Part shown: positions 37,401 through 46,168 of the stretch, piece by piece
Position numbering within the stretch: the stretch's first letter is position 1
Layout: each line of letters opens with the position of its first letter
NCBI GenBank assembly: GCA_025352265.1
Contig: JANXTS010000058.1
Location: 1 to 59,794, forward strand
DNA: 59,794 nt
Direction of reading: 5' to 3'
Source: Variovorax sp.
GTDB lineage: Bacteria > Pseudomonadota > Gammaproteobacteria > Burkholderiales > Burkholderiaceae_C
Notes under the pieces: generated by a model
Seen by the model: the letters and a program-made list of their open reading frames with translations, nothing else
Told to the model about the DNA's origin: nothing
Databases searched by the model: none
Program-made: the position numbers and the translations under genes

Positions 37401-37812
37401 CGCATTCGATTCCGCTGCTGCGCTTGCCACGCCGGCTGCGCTTGGGCGTGCGTCGTCCGTTGTCGATGCACCATGGGTCGTCTGTTTGTGCGCCGAATGG
37501 TGCGGCGCTTGCCGCGAGTACCGGCCGCTCTTCGAGCAAGTCGCGCGTGCGAATCCGGCCTTCCGATTTGCGTGGGTCGATATCGAAGACCACGCCGACA
37601 TCGCAGACGATTTCGATGTCGAAACGTTTCCAACCCTTCTGATCGCCGGCGCAGACGGTACGCGTTTTGCCGGCCCCCTGTTACCGCGTGCGGAAACGCT
37701 GAACCGGCTGTTGTCGGCGCTGCAACCGCCGCAAGCTGCAGCGCCTGAAGTGACTGCGCTGCTCAAGGCGCTCGACGCATCACCGGCGACTTTTTCGGTG
37801 GCGGCACCATGA
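37384..37812 (+). CDS. Thioredoxin-like protein
   Basis: 142 residues. It has a thioredoxin fold with active site AEWCGAC (redox Cys pair, Ala in place of the usual Pro), then FAWVDIEDHADIADDFDVETFPTLLI with the cis-Pro. No signal peptide is evident, so it is probably cytoplasmic. The start is uncertain: GTG at 37384 (inside the end of yihY) is preferred, while an ATG at 37330 would give a long overlap. It overlaps the next gene by 4 bases. Confidence 0.75.
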   Translation: MTASPNAFDSAAALATPAALGRASSVVDAPWVVCLCAEWCGACREYRPLFEQVARANPAFRFAWVDIEDHADIADDFDVETFPTLLIAGADGTRFAGPLLPRAETLNRLLSALQPPQAAAPEVTALLKALDASPATFSVAAP

Positions 37813-38471
37813 AGGTCGTGATCTTCGGCGCGACAGGCATGGTCGGGCAGGGCGTGCTGCGCGAATGCGTGCTGGATGCGGGCGTCGAACGCGTGCTGTG
37901 CATTGGTCGCAAAGCTTCAGATGCGAGCCATCCAAAGGTCGACGACTTGATCGTTCCCGATCCCGGTAACCTGAGCGCCGTCGAGCGTCAGCTCATTGGT
38001 TTCGACGCCTGCTTCTTTTGCCTCGGCGTCTCATCGGTCGGCATGAATGAAGTGGACTACCGCCGCATCACTTACGACCTGACGCTGGGCGCTGCGACTA
38101 CGTTGGCCCGGCTCGATCCGCAGATGAGCTTTATCTACGTGTCTGGCGCTGGCACCGACAGTACCGAGCGCGGCAGAAGCATGTGGGCGCGCGTCAAGGG
38201 CGCAACCGAAAACGCGTTGATGCGGTTGCCGTTCAAGGCGACCTACATGTTCAGGCCCGGTGGCATCCAGCCGCTCCACGGCGTGCGCTCGAAGACTCCG
38301 CTCTACAACGCAATCTATGTGATCGCATCGCCGTTGCTCGGCCTGCTGGCCCGCACCGCGCCACGCTGGTTCACGACGAGCGAGCAAGTCGGCCGCGCGA
38401 TGCTGGTCGTGGCCCGACGCGGCGCGCCTTCGCCGCTGGTCGAGAGCATCGATATCAATACGTTGCGCTGA
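37809..38471 (+). CDS. NAD(P)-binding epimerase-like protein (atypical SDR)
   Basis: 220 residues. The Rossmann motif FGATGMVGQGV is at the N-terminus, then CFFCLGVSSVGM and SFIYVSGAGTDS. This is the NAD(P)H-binding/semialdehyde-like atypical short-chain dehydrogenase group. Substrate unknown. It overlaps the thioredoxin-like gene by ATGA and ends the yihY operon. Confidence 0.82.
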   Translation: MKVVIFGATGMVGQGVLRECVLDAGVERVLCIGRKASDASHPKVDDLIVPDPGNLSAVERQLIGFDACFFCLGVSSVGMNEVDYRRITYDLTLGAATTLARLDPQMSFIYVSGAGTDSTERGRSMWARVKGATENALMRLPFKATYMFRPGGIQPLHGVRSKTPLYNAIYVIASPLLGLLARTAPRWFTTSEQVGRAMLVVARRGAPSPLVESIDINTLR

Positions 38472-38510
38472 TCGCAGTGTGGAGGGCGCCGCTCGCGGCC
38501 GCCTCGGGAT

Positions 38511-39317
38511 TCAGCCGTCGAGGAAATCCCGCAGCGCGAAGAGCACATCGTCCGGCGCCTCGCTCATCAGTGCGTGGCCGGCGTGCACCATCGTCACCTT
38601 GGCATTTGGCACTTTGCTTGTCAGTGTCTTGGTGGCGCGCGGCTGTGTCATCTGGTCCGCATCGCCAAGCAGGAACAGCACCGGGCATTGCACCGCCGTG
38701 ATTGCCGCCTCGCCGCCCGCGTAGTCGTTGCACGCCTTGAAGCCGACATGGAACACGTTGACGTCGCGGTTGCTCGACAGCACCCGGCGCATCAGCGCGC
38801 GCGAACTGCCGTAGAGCCAGGTGCCGGGGCCGAGTGAGGAGGGTGGCGGCGCCAACATTGAATGCGAGAAGTTGTTGACCATGTCGATTGCGCGCATCGG
38901 TTGGTTGAGCGAGCTTTCGAGCAGCGCCGGCGACACGACCATCGGATAGGCTGTGCCCACCAACGCCAGGTGCGTCACACGCATCGGCGCGCGCGCTGCG
39001 GTTTCGAGCGCGATCAGCGAACCGAAGCTGTGGCCGACCAGCGCGGCTTTTTCTATACCGGCTGCGTCGAGCAGCGCAACGATGAACTGCGCGGCTTGCC
39101 CGACGCTCGCCGGTGGCGCGCCGGCGCTGCGGCAATGTCCGGGCAAGTCGATGGCCAGTACGTTCCAGCCGTGATTCGCAAAGTAGCGGCTCTGAAGAAT
39201 CCACACGCTGTGGTCGTTGAGCACACCGTGGATGAAGATGACCGTGGGCTTCGTCGCGTCGAAAGGCTTGCCACCCGTGTAGGCGTAGGTGGAATGGCTG
39301 TTGACTGTGTAGTTCAC
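38511..39317 (-). CDS. Alpha/beta hydrolase
   Basis: 268 residues. Oxyanion segment FIHGVLND, nucleophile elbow GHSFGS, acid in LLGDADQM and His in HAGHALM. Cytoplasmic. The start is GTG at 39317, one base after the metY stop, so both are on one message. It is not homoserine acetyltransferase (MetX), which is longer and has a different elbow. Confidence 0.82.
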   Translation of the reverse strand: MNYTVNSHSTYAYTGGKPFDATKPTVIFIHGVLNDHSVWILQSRYFANHGWNVLAIDLPGHCRSAGAPPASVGQAAQFIVALLDAAGIEKAALVGHSFGSLIALETAARAPMRVTHLALVGTAYPMVVSPALLESSLNQPMRAIDMVNNFSHSMLAPPPSSLGPGTWLYGSSRALMRRVLSSNRDVNVFHVGFKACNDYAGGEAAITAVQCPVLFLLGDADQMTQPRATKTLTSKVPNAKVTMVHAGHALMSEAPDDVLFALRDFLDG

Positions 39318-39318
39318 A

Positions 39319-40629
39319 TCAGGCCCCCGCCTTTTCAGCTGCCTTCAATGCCCGCTTCAAGTCGTCGATCAGGTCTGCCGGATCTTCGAGTCCGATCGAC
39401 AGCCGGATCGTCCCTTGAGAAATCCCCGCTCCCGCCAGCGCCTCGTCGGTCATCCGGAAATGAGTGGTGCTCGCCGGATGAATGACCAGACTGCGACAGT
39501 CCCCGACGTTAGCTAAATGACTGAAGAGCTTGAGCGCCTCGATGAAGGTCTTGCCTTGCTCGCGGCTGCCCTTGATGTCGAAGCTGAAGACTGCACCGGC
39601 CCCCTTGGCGCCATGACGCAGCAGCTTCTTGGCCAGCGCATGGCTCGGATGAGATTCGATCAGCGGATGCCCGACGCGCGAAACGAACGGGTGCGCTGCT
39701 AAAAACTCAACCACCTTCTGCGTGTTGTCGATGTGCCGCTCCATGCGCAGCGGCAGCGTCTCGATGCCTTGCAGGATGAGCCACGCCGTGTGCGGACTCA
39801 TCGATGCGCCGAAATCGCGCAGGCCCTCGCGACGGGCTCGCAACAAAAAGGCACCGACGGTGCTTTCTTCGCTGAAGACCATGTTGTGGAAGCCGTCGTA
39901 GGCCTGGGTGAGCTCGGCGAATTTACCGGAGCGTTCCCAGTCGAAACTGCCTCCGTCGACCACCACGCCGCCGATGACGGTGCCGTGGCCGGACAGGAAT
40001 TTCGTGGCCGAGTGATAGACCAGATCGGCGCCCCAGTCGAAGGGCTTGATGAGGTACGGCGATGTCAGAGTGGAGTCGACCAGCAGCGGCACGCCGGCTG
40101 CGTGCGCGATGTCGCCCACGGTCGGGATGTCTAGCACGTCGAGGCCGGGGTTGCCGACCGTTTCGCCGAAGAGCAGCTTGGTTTCGGGCCGGATTGCAGC
40201 GCGCCAGCCGTCGAAGTCACCTGGCTTCACAAAGGTCGTCTCGATGCCGAAGCGTCGCATCGTGTAGTGCAAAAGGTTCTGCGAGCCGCCATAGAGGGCG
40301 GTGCTTGCGACGATGTGCGAGCCTGCGCCCATCAACGTCGAGACGCTGAGGTGCAGCGCAGCCTGACCGCTGGCTGTGGCGATGGCGCCGATACCGCCTT
40401 CGAGTGCCGCAACGCGCTGTTCGAGCACCGCGTTGGTCGGGTTGCTGATGCGCGAGTAGACATGGCCCGCGCGCTCCAGGTTGAAGAGAGCCGCCGCGTG
40501 GTCGCTCGACTCGAAAACAAAAGAAGTGGTGAGGTGGATCGGCACCGCGCGCGCGCCGGTGGTGGGGTCGGGCGATGCGCCGGCGTGCAGCGCGAGCGTG
40601 TCGAAACCGGGGTCTGAGTAGCCGGGCAT
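39319..40629 (-). CDS. metY: O-acetylhomoserine sulfhydrylase / aminocarboxypropyltransferase
   Basis: 436 residues. A PLP enzyme of the Cys/Met metabolism family that joins O-acetylhomoserine with sulfide to make homocysteine. PLP lysine is Lys210 in HSATKFLSGHG; SRISNPT and the C-terminal GDCRSLVIHPASTTH and SIGLEDP are typical. AAGGAG precedes the start. Length fits MetY rather than the shorter MetB/MetZ. Confidence 0.93.
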   Translation of the reverse strand: MPGYSDPGFDTLALHAGASPDPTTGARAVPIHLTTSFVFESSDHAAALFNLERAGHVYSRISNPTNAVLEQRVAALEGGIGAIATASGQAALHLSVSTLMGAGSHIVASTALYGGSQNLLHYTMRRFGIETTFVKPGDFDGWRAAIRPETKLLFGETVGNPGLDVLDIPTVGDIAHAAGVPLLVDSTLTSPYLIKPFDWGADLVYHSATKFLSGHGTVIGGVVVDGGSFDWERSGKFAELTQAYDGFHNMVFSEESTVGAFLLRARREGLRDFGASMSPHTAWLILQGIETLPLRMERHIDNTQKVVEFLAAHPFVSRVGHPLIESHPSHALAKKLLRHGAKGAGAVFSFDIKGSREQGKTFIEALKLFSHLANVGDCRSLVIHPASTTHFRMTDEALAGAGISQGTIRLSIGLEDPADLIDDLKRALKAAEKAGA

Positions 40630-40728
40630 GTGTCTCCTTCGGGCAAAAACGCGGGGCCGATCATGGCGGTCGCTGGCCATTGTGGGCTATATTCAATTTG
40701 GCATTCCGCCGAGCCGAGGAGCATCACG

Positions 40729-41178
40729 ATGAAGGTCAGCGACATCCTGCGCGTCAAGGGCAGCACCCTCTTTACCGTCACGCCCGATGAGCCCCTGTCG
40801 ACTGCGGTTTCGGCCATGGCGGAGAAGGACATCGGCTCGCTCGTCGTCATGGAGCACGGCGATCTCGTCGGCATGCTCACTTTTCGCGAAGTCATTCTGG
40901 CGATCGTCAGCAACGGCGGTCAGGTCGGCGGCCAAGTCCGCAAGGCGATGGACAACATGCCCGTCACCTGCACTGTCGAGACCGATCTCGACGAAGTCCG
41001 CCGCATCATGCTGGAACGTCACGCCCGCTACATGCCCGTGATGGACAAGCGCATGCTGATGGGTGTGATCAGCTTCTACGACGTCGCCAAGGCGGTCGTC
41101 GACAGCCAGAACTTCGAGAACAAGATGCTGAAGGCCTACATCCGCGACTGGCCCACGGAAGAAGAGCCGGGTAACTGA
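40729..41178 (+). CDS. CBS-domain protein
   Basis: 149 residues made of two CBS motifs (about 15-65 and 75-130): SLVVMEHGDLVGMLTFREV and YMPVMDKRMLMGVISFYDVAKAV. Such pairs bind adenine nucleotides and act as energy sensors. A GAGGAG box precedes the ATG. It is divergent from metY. The function is not further known. Confidence 0.88.
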   Translation: MKVSDILRVKGSTLFTVTPDEPLSTAVSAMAEKDIGSLVVMEHGDLVGMLTFREVILAIVSNGGQVGGQVRKAMDNMPVTCTVETDLDEVRRIMLERHARYMPVMDKRMLMGVISFYDVAKAVVDSQNFENKMLKAYIRDWPTEEEPGN

Positions 41179-41248
41179 GCCGGCTCAGCGCCAGCGCTGC
41201 CAGGCGCGTCGACAACTCGGTGCTGTCTCAGCGCATGTCGGCTGCTGC

Positions 41249-41458
41249 GTGAATCGCTTCGCGCACACCAAGCAGCCGTGCATCGCTGATGCCATGTACG
41301 CGCCGGTCGTCACGCGCTTTTTGAGTTACGACGTGTCGCTCGACAGTGCCTGCACGTCGTATTGCAAGCGCGTGATGGAACTGCCCCCGATGAAAGAGTG
41401 GGTGGCCGACGCCCAGCTCGAGCCGGACGAAATCGACGAGCTCGACGCCGAGTTCTGA
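41249..41458 (+). pseudogene. Glutathione S-transferase remnant (C-terminal end only)
   Basis: The frame reads CIADAMYAPVVTRFLSYDV, then CTSYCKRVMELPPMKEW and ends EPDEIDELDAEF. This is the last 60 or so residues of the C-terminal helical domain of a glutathione S-transferase. The thioredoxin-like N-terminal domain and most of the helical domain are missing, and upstream in-frame sequence has no GST likeness. It is unlikely to be functional. Confidence 0.75.
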
Positions 41459-41521
41459 TTGTCCGCGCTGATTCGTGTGACCAGCCGAATGACCGGTTGC
41501 GCTGAACGCGTGTCGGTGGAA

Positions 41522-41541
41522 TACTGGATGGAATCACAGTA
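41522..41541 (+). promoter_or_regulatory. LexA-like (SOS) box before the radical SAM gene
   Basis: TACTG-N10-CAGTA, a 20-bp site with both outer arms identical to the LexA consensus (TACTGT-N8-ACAGTA); one inner base differs (CTGG for CTGT). It lies 12 bases before the GTG start, a position where LexA would block expression. Confidence 0.5.
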
Positions 41542-41553
41542 TCCAAGGCCACC

Positions 41554-42642
41554 GTGTCCGAAGCCTTCATTCCACTCTCTGCCCTCAAAGGCCGCGGCGC
41601 CGTCAGCCGTCTCGCGCACCGCTTCGAGCGCGACACCCGCGAGGCGTGGGACGACGGCTGGGGCACGCTTGAGGAGCAGCACGGTGAGCCGCCGGCGCGC
41701 ATCGAGACCGAGGTTCGGTTCGAAGACGTCAAGTCGGTCATCAACCAGAACGATTCGCCCGACATCCCGTTCGATCGTTCCATCAACCCTTACCGCGGCT
41801 GCGAGCATGGATGCATCTACTGCTTCGCACGGCCGACGCACAGCTACCTCAACCTTTCACCTGGACTCGACTTCGAGACCAAGCTGATTGCCAAACGCAA
41901 CATTGCCGAGGTGCTTCGCACCGAACTCGGCCGCAAGGGCTACAAGCCGAGCCACATCGCGGTGGGCACCGCGACCGATTGCTACCAGCCGATCGAACGC
42001 GAACTGAGGTTGACCCGATCGGTCATCGAAGTCTTCAAGGAGACGCGGCATCCGTTCGGCCTGGTGACCAAGTCGAGCGCGGTCGAGCAAGACCTCGACC
42101 TGATCGCGCCGATGGCCGCCGATCGGCTGGCCGCTGTCTACATCACCGTGACCACGCTGGATGGCGAGCTGGCGCGCAAGCTGGAGCCGCGTGCCGCCGC
42201 GCCGCATCGGCGCCTGCGCACCATCAAGACGCTGGTCGACGCGGGCGTGCCGGTGGGCGTGAGCGTCGCACCGCAGATTCCGTTCATCAACGAAGACATG
42301 GAGCATGTGCTCGAAGCCGCGTGGGAGGCTGGTGCTCGCAGCGCTTTCTACACGGTGGTTAGGTTGCCGTGGGAGGTGGCACCGCTCTTCAAACAATGGC
42401 TGGACGTGCACTACCCGGACAGGGCCGCACGCGTGATGGCGCGCATTCGCGAGATGCGCGGTGGCAAAGACTACGACGCCGATTTTGCGACGCGCATGAA
42501 GGGCACCGGTCTGTGGGCCGATCTGATTCGTCAACGCTTCGAGAAGGCGACGAATCGCATCGGCTTCAGTAGGCAGCGCATTGCGCTCGACATGTCGGCG
42601 TTCAGGGCGCCAGGTGTCGCGGGGCAGGGCGATTTGTTCTGA
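41554..42642 (+). CDS. PA0069-type radical SAM protein (SplB-like)
   Basis: 362 residues. The 4Fe-4S cluster motif is CEHGCIYC (about residue 85), followed by the family segment FARPTHSYLNLSPGLDFETKL and TATDCYQPIERE. The group is distantly related to spore photoproduct lyase, but no substrate is established. The start is GTG with AAGG close upstream. A LexA-like box lies in its promoter region. Confidence 0.88.
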   Translation: MSEAFIPLSALKGRGAVSRLAHRFERDTREAWDDGWGTLEEQHGEPPARIETEVRFEDVKSVINQNDSPDIPFDRSINPYRGCEHGCIYCFARPTHSYLNLSPGLDFETKLIAKRNIAEVLRTELGRKGYKPSHIAVGTATDCYQPIERELRLTRSVIEVFKETRHPFGLVTKSSAVEQDLDLIAPMAADRLAAVYITVTTLDGELARKLEPRAAAPHRRLRTIKTLVDAGVPVGVSVAPQIPFINEDMEHVLEAAWEAGARSAFYTVVRLPWEVAPLFKQWLDVHYPDRAARVMARIREMRGGKDYDADFATRMKGTGLWADLIRQRFEKATNRIGFSRQRIALDMSAFRAPGVAGQGDLF

Positions 42643-42643
42643 A

Positions 42644-42953
42644 TCAACCCGCCAAGTCGATCCGCAGCTACGTCGGGCTGGGGTTGCCCGCATCGCGCTG
42701 CGGCGTGAACCCCGGTTCGCGCGGCATCAGCAGAATGCCGCGGTTGTCTTAGAGGGTGATGTCCGCTAGCGTCTTGACGCCCGTGCTGCGAGCCGCGTCC
42801 ATCAGGCTCGGCAACAGCTTCTCGGCCATGCACGAAGTGCGTGTGCATCGACAGATCGTCGGCCCGCATCGGCCGGATACGCACCGGCATGCCGCCTTTC
42901 AGCTGCCAGGCCTCGACCACATAGGCCGGGTAACGACTAAAAGGCTGCGTCAT
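42644..42953 (-). pseudogene. Remnant of a Pat-type acyl-CoA synthetase/acetyltransferase
   Basis: The minus strand reads MTQPFSRYPAYVVEAWQL and IRPMRADDL, the start of the C-terminal GNAT domain of Pat-like lysine acetyltransferases. It then jumps by a frameshift to AEKLLPSLMDAARSTGVKTL, a stop, DNRGILLMPREPGF, and another stop. About 90 residues of the domain are missing between the first two pieces and the large N-terminal ligase domain is absent. It is clearly decayed. Confidence 0.7.
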
Positions 42954-42956
42954 GCC

Positions 42957-42992
42957 TCGGCCGATGACTCAATCGGTGACTCAACCGATGAC
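42957..42992 (-). repeat. Three 12-bp tandem repeats at the gnd stop codon
   Basis: On the minus strand GTCATCGGTTGA, GTCACCGATTGA and GTCATCGGCCGA follow each other directly. The first copy contains the last codons and the stop of gnd; the second has its own in-frame stop. Confidence 0.8.
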
Positions 42993-44420
42993 TTCAGGCC
43001 AGGCAGTGTGAAAGAACTGGCCTTCCGGCTTGTCGACGCGCTCGTAGGTGTGGGCTCCGAAGAAGTCGCGCTGCGCCTGCAGCAAATTGGCCGGCAAACG
43101 CTCGGCGCGGTAGCTGTCGTAATAGGCCAGCGATGCGCCGAAGGCTGGCACGGGAATGCCGTTGCTCACCGCCATCGCAACCACTTCACGCCAGTTCTGC
43201 TGCGTGCTGTTGAGCAGGTCCTGGAAGAAAGGGTCGAGCATGAGATTGGTCAGCGCCTTGTCGTTGCGATAGGCGTCGGTGATGCGGTTCAAGAAGCGCG
43301 CGCGAATGATGCAGCCGCCGCGCCAGATGGAGGCGATGCCGCCGAGGTCTAGGCCCCATTGCTTTTTTTCGCCCATCGTCTTGATGAGGTCGAAGCCCTG
43401 CGTATAGCTGACGACCTTCGACGCATAGAGCGCGTCGTGCACCTTGTCGACCAACGCCTTCTTTTCGATGCTGAACGCCGGCTTCGGCCCTTGCAGCAAC
43501 TTGCTCGCGACCACGCGCTGCTTCTTCTGCGACGACAGCACGCGTGCCTCGACCGCTGCGTTGATGGTGCTGATGACGATTGCCTGCTCCGCGGCGTTGA
43601 TGAGCGTCCATTGGCCGGTGCCTTTTTGCCCGGCCTTGTCCAGGATCATGTCGACCAGCGCGTTGCCGGTTTCCGGGTCTTTTTGTTCGAGGGCCTTGCC
43701 GGTGATCTGTATCAGGTAGCTCTGCAGGTCGCCCTCGTTCCACTCGTTGAAGATCGCGGCCATTTCGTCGGTAGTGAAGCCTGCAGCCTTGAAGAGGCTG
43801 TAGGCCTCGCAGATCAGCTGCATGTCGCCGTACTCGATGCCGTTGTGGATCATCTTCACGTAGTGGCCGGCACCGCCGGGGCCGATGTGGATCACGCAGG
43901 GCTCGCCGTCGACTTTGGCAGCGATGCTTTCGAAGATCGGCTTCATCACCTCCCAGGTCGACGCCGGCCCGCCGGGCATGATGGCTGGGCCCTTGCGCGC
44001 GCCTTCTTCACCTCCCGACACGCCAGCGCCGACGAAGCGCAGGCCCTTGCCGGCCAGATAGGCATCGCGACGCTCGGTGTCGGTGTAAAGGCTGTTGCCG
44101 CCATCGATCACGATGTCGTCCTTGTCGAGCAACGGAATGAGCTGCTCGATCACTTGGTCGACCGGTGCGCCGGCCTTCACCATGATCTGGATCTTGCGTG
44201 GCAGTGCGAGGCTCTGCACGAACGCCTCGAGCGTGTCGCAGCCGACCAGCTTTTTGCCGGGGTTCTTCGCGACGAACTCGTCGGTCTTGTCTGTCGTGCG
44301 ATTGAACACGCTGACCTGAAAGCCACGACTCTCGACGTTGAGTACCAGGTTCTGGCCCATCACGGCCAGGCCGATCAATCCAAAGTCGCTTTTCTTGCTT
44401 TCCGTGGAGGTGCTGCTCAT
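42981..44420 (-). CDS. gnd: 6-phosphogluconate dehydrogenase
   Basis: 479 residues. It oxidises 6-phosphogluconate to ribulose-5-phosphate with NADP in the pentose phosphate pathway. The Rossmann motif LIGLAVMGQNL, DGGNSLYTDTERR, GVSGGEEGARKGPAIMPGG and HIGPGGAGHYVKMIHNGIEYGD are all intact. The start is ambiguous among ATGs at 44420, 44432 and 44441. It is flanked on both sides by gene remnants. Confidence 0.95.
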   Translation of the reverse strand: MSSTSTESKKSDFGLIGLAVMGQNLVLNVESRGFQVSVFNRTTDKTDEFVAKNPGKKLVGCDTLEAFVQSLALPRKIQIMVKAGAPVDQVIEQLIPLLDKDDIVIDGGNSLYTDTERRDAYLAGKGLRFVGAGVSGGEEGARKGPAIMPGGPASTWEVMKPIFESIAAKVDGEPCVIHIGPGGAGHYVKMIHNGIEYGDMQLICEAYSLFKAAGFTTDEMAAIFNEWNEGDLQSYLIQITGKALEQKDPETGNALVDMILDKAGQKGTGQWTLINAAEQAIVISTINAAVEARVLSSQKKQRVVASKLLQGPKPAFSIEKKALVDKVHDALYASKVVSYTQGFDLIKTMGEKKQWGLDLGGIASIWRGGCIIRARFLNRITDAYRNDKALTNLMLDPFFQDLLNSTQQNWREVVAMAVSNGIPVPAFGASLAYYDSYRAERLPANLLQAQRDFFGAHTYERVDKPEGQFFHTAWPEVIG

Positions 44421-44518
44421 GGTGTCTTTCATGCGGGACAAAACGGGTGTCCGGCGGTTGGTGTTCGGCCCGACATTTTGCCGCGCGGGCAGGAAGCACG
44501 CACAGTCATGAAATCAGA

Positions 44519-44917
44519 TCAGATCAGCGGCGGGTCCTGGTCTCACGCTGTATGGCGGTGCATGCCCACCGCTTCGATGAATATCGCCGTCGCATTCTTT
44601 GCGTCTTCGGCAGAGGCGAAGATCAACCCGGTATCGTGTTCGCCCGTCGGCGTCTTCGATGCGCCGAACACCATCAGTGTCTTGCAATGCCGGCAGGTGT
44701 TGACGATGAACTCGTTGGTGTTGGCGTTGCCGATGCGCGAGAGCATGTCGACAGCCGCCTGGCCGTCGGGCAGCACGATCGCATCGAACAGCACCAGCGG
44801 CGTGTAGAGCGCCTTGGGCATGGCGGCCGGTACGTCCATGCCGAGCCCTTCCGCGCCCCGTTGCACAAGCTCGGGCGCGACGCTGTCTAATTTCTCGTTG
44901 CTGTTCAGGTGGATTTG
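44519..44917 (-). pseudogene. Remnant of a large-subunit catalase (KatE/HPII) C-terminus
   Basis: The minus strand reads HLNSNEKLDSVAPELVQRG, LGMDVPAAMPKAL, then directly LVLFDAIVLPDGQAAVDM, CRHCKTLMVFGAS, DTGLIFASAEDAKNATAIF and VGMHRHTA. These are the linker and the end of the amidotransferase-like domain of HPII-type catalases. About 70 residues between the two parts are deleted, the catalytic heme domain is absent, and a stop precedes the usual DPPLI end. The region 44421-44518 shows nothing else. Confidence 0.75.
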
Positions 44918-45003
44918 CCTTGCGTTTCAGGCAGTGCCGCCAACGCAATGGCGGTCTGCTGACACATGGCGCGCGTACCCGAAGTTGACCGAAAGGGCGT
45001 CGC

Positions 45004-45663
45004 TTAATCGAGCTTTCGCAAGCCCAGCGCGTCGTAGACGCGAATCGATGCGTATGCATCGTTTGCGGCATAGCGCACTTGCGCATCGGTCAGTTGCTTG
45101 TTCGCCCAGTTGGATGTCGTCGCTTTGCGTGATTTCATGAAACGACGGTCGAACACCAGCGCAATAGCAGTCTTCACGCCCACGGACTTGCGGTAGCCGC
45201 GACGCCGGAATTCATTGTCGATATCGAATACTGCGCGGGGCTCGGTGTCCAACCGATTGCGGATCAGCGTGAGATCGGTCGCCAGGCCGAATCCAACCTT
45301 GAGCAGCGCCGTCGAGCCGATCAGCATTTGCAACGTCGGAACGCAGTCGACACGATGCAATTGGAATAAATAGGCCGTCGTCATCGTCGAGAACTGAACA
45401 AGGTGCGGGCCGGTATTGATCTCGTTCTTTGCAAAGGTGGGCTTGGATTCGGTGTCGAATCCAACGATGCCTTCGGCCAGCAAATGAGCCGCAGCGCGCA
45501 CCGCACTGTCGACCGTTTCGACCACAACGATGTCTTGCAGATCGAGCCCTTCGAAGGGTTCCAGCAAGGCGATCTGCTCGCGCTCGGGCAGTTCTGAAGG
45601 GGGCGGCTGGTGAAGATCGGTCAACGGTCGGCTACTTTCTTTTTCTTTGGCGGGGACGCTCAT
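45004..45663 (-). CDS. 3'-5' exonuclease domain protein (RNase D-like)
   Basis: 219 residues. DnaQ-like fold of the RNase D/WRN group: Exo I GFDTESKP (Asp, Glu), a central segment GFGLATDLTLIRNRL and Exo III YAANDAYASIRVYDAL (Tyr-x3-Asp). It lacks HRDC domains, so it is a minimal exonuclease. The target, RNA or DNA, is unknown. Its start overlaps the stop of the acetyltransferase gene (ATGA). Confidence 0.85.
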   Translation of the reverse strand: MSVPAKEKESSRPLTDLHQPPPSELPEREQIALLEPFEGLDLQDIVVVETVDSAVRAAAHLLAEGIVGFDTESKPTFAKNEINTGPHLVQFSTMTTAYLFQLHRVDCVPTLQMLIGSTALLKVGFGLATDLTLIRNRLDTEPRAVFDIDNEFRRRGYRKSVGVKTAIALVFDRRFMKSRKATTSNWANKQLTDAQVRYAANDAYASIRVYDALGLRKLD

Positions 45664-46145
45664 GGCTGCCGGAGGCGCAACGCCCAGTGATAGGCCACGC
45701 GCTCGCGGCCGTTGGACGGATGCCGGTCGACAACGCCGCGCTGGAGTCCGTAGCGCTCGTAGAAGCGCTGCGCCGCGATGTTGGCCGTGGCGACGTGCAG
45801 CCGCCAGCCGGTTGGCATCCGCACGCATGCTTCATCGAGCAGCGACTGGCCCAACCCTTCGCCTTGCAGATGCGGCTCGATGAAGAGTTGCGCGACATAG
45901 CTGCGCTGCGTCAGCACGACCATGAACCCGATGATCTGCTCATCGCGCTCGGCCACCAGCACGTCGGCCGGCGGCACGAATTCGCCTTGCACGCGAGACA
46001 ACCAAAGCCCGATCGGCGCCACGGTCTTGTCGCCACGCTGCGCAGAGATCCACGCACGCCGCCATATGCCGGCCAGCAACGCGTTTTCGTTTGGCGCGTA
46101 GTCGCGCGGTCGTAGCCGGAGCATGGGCGTCTCTGAGGTGGACAT
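45660..46145 (-). CDS. GNAT-family N-acetyltransferase
   Basis: 161 residues. Acetyl-CoA binding motif A is VAQLFIEPHLQGEGLGQSLL, followed by ATANIAAQRFYERYGLQRG. The substrate is unknown. It lies 23 bases after fghA ends and overlaps the exonuclease gene, so it may be expressed from the formaldehyde operon. Confidence 0.85.
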   Translation of the reverse strand: MSTSETPMLRLRPRDYAPNENALLAGIWRRAWISAQRGDKTVAPIGLWLSRVQGEFVPPADVLVAERDEQIIGFMVVLTQRSYVAQLFIEPHLQGEGLGQSLLDEACVRMPTGWRLHVATANIAAQRFYERYGLQRGVVDRHPSNGRERVAYHWALRLRQP

Positions 46146-46168
46146 CGCCTGCGTTGAAACCGATGGAC

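Noticed and set aside
38511..39317. Homoserine O-acetyltransferase (MetX) next to metY
   Set aside because: The protein is too short and its nucleophile elbow and overall pattern fit a general alpha/beta hydrolase.
44543..44866. A small intact gene of 107 codons
   Set aside because: Its sequence is part of the KatE C-terminus with an internal deletion, and similarity continues both before the start and after the stop.
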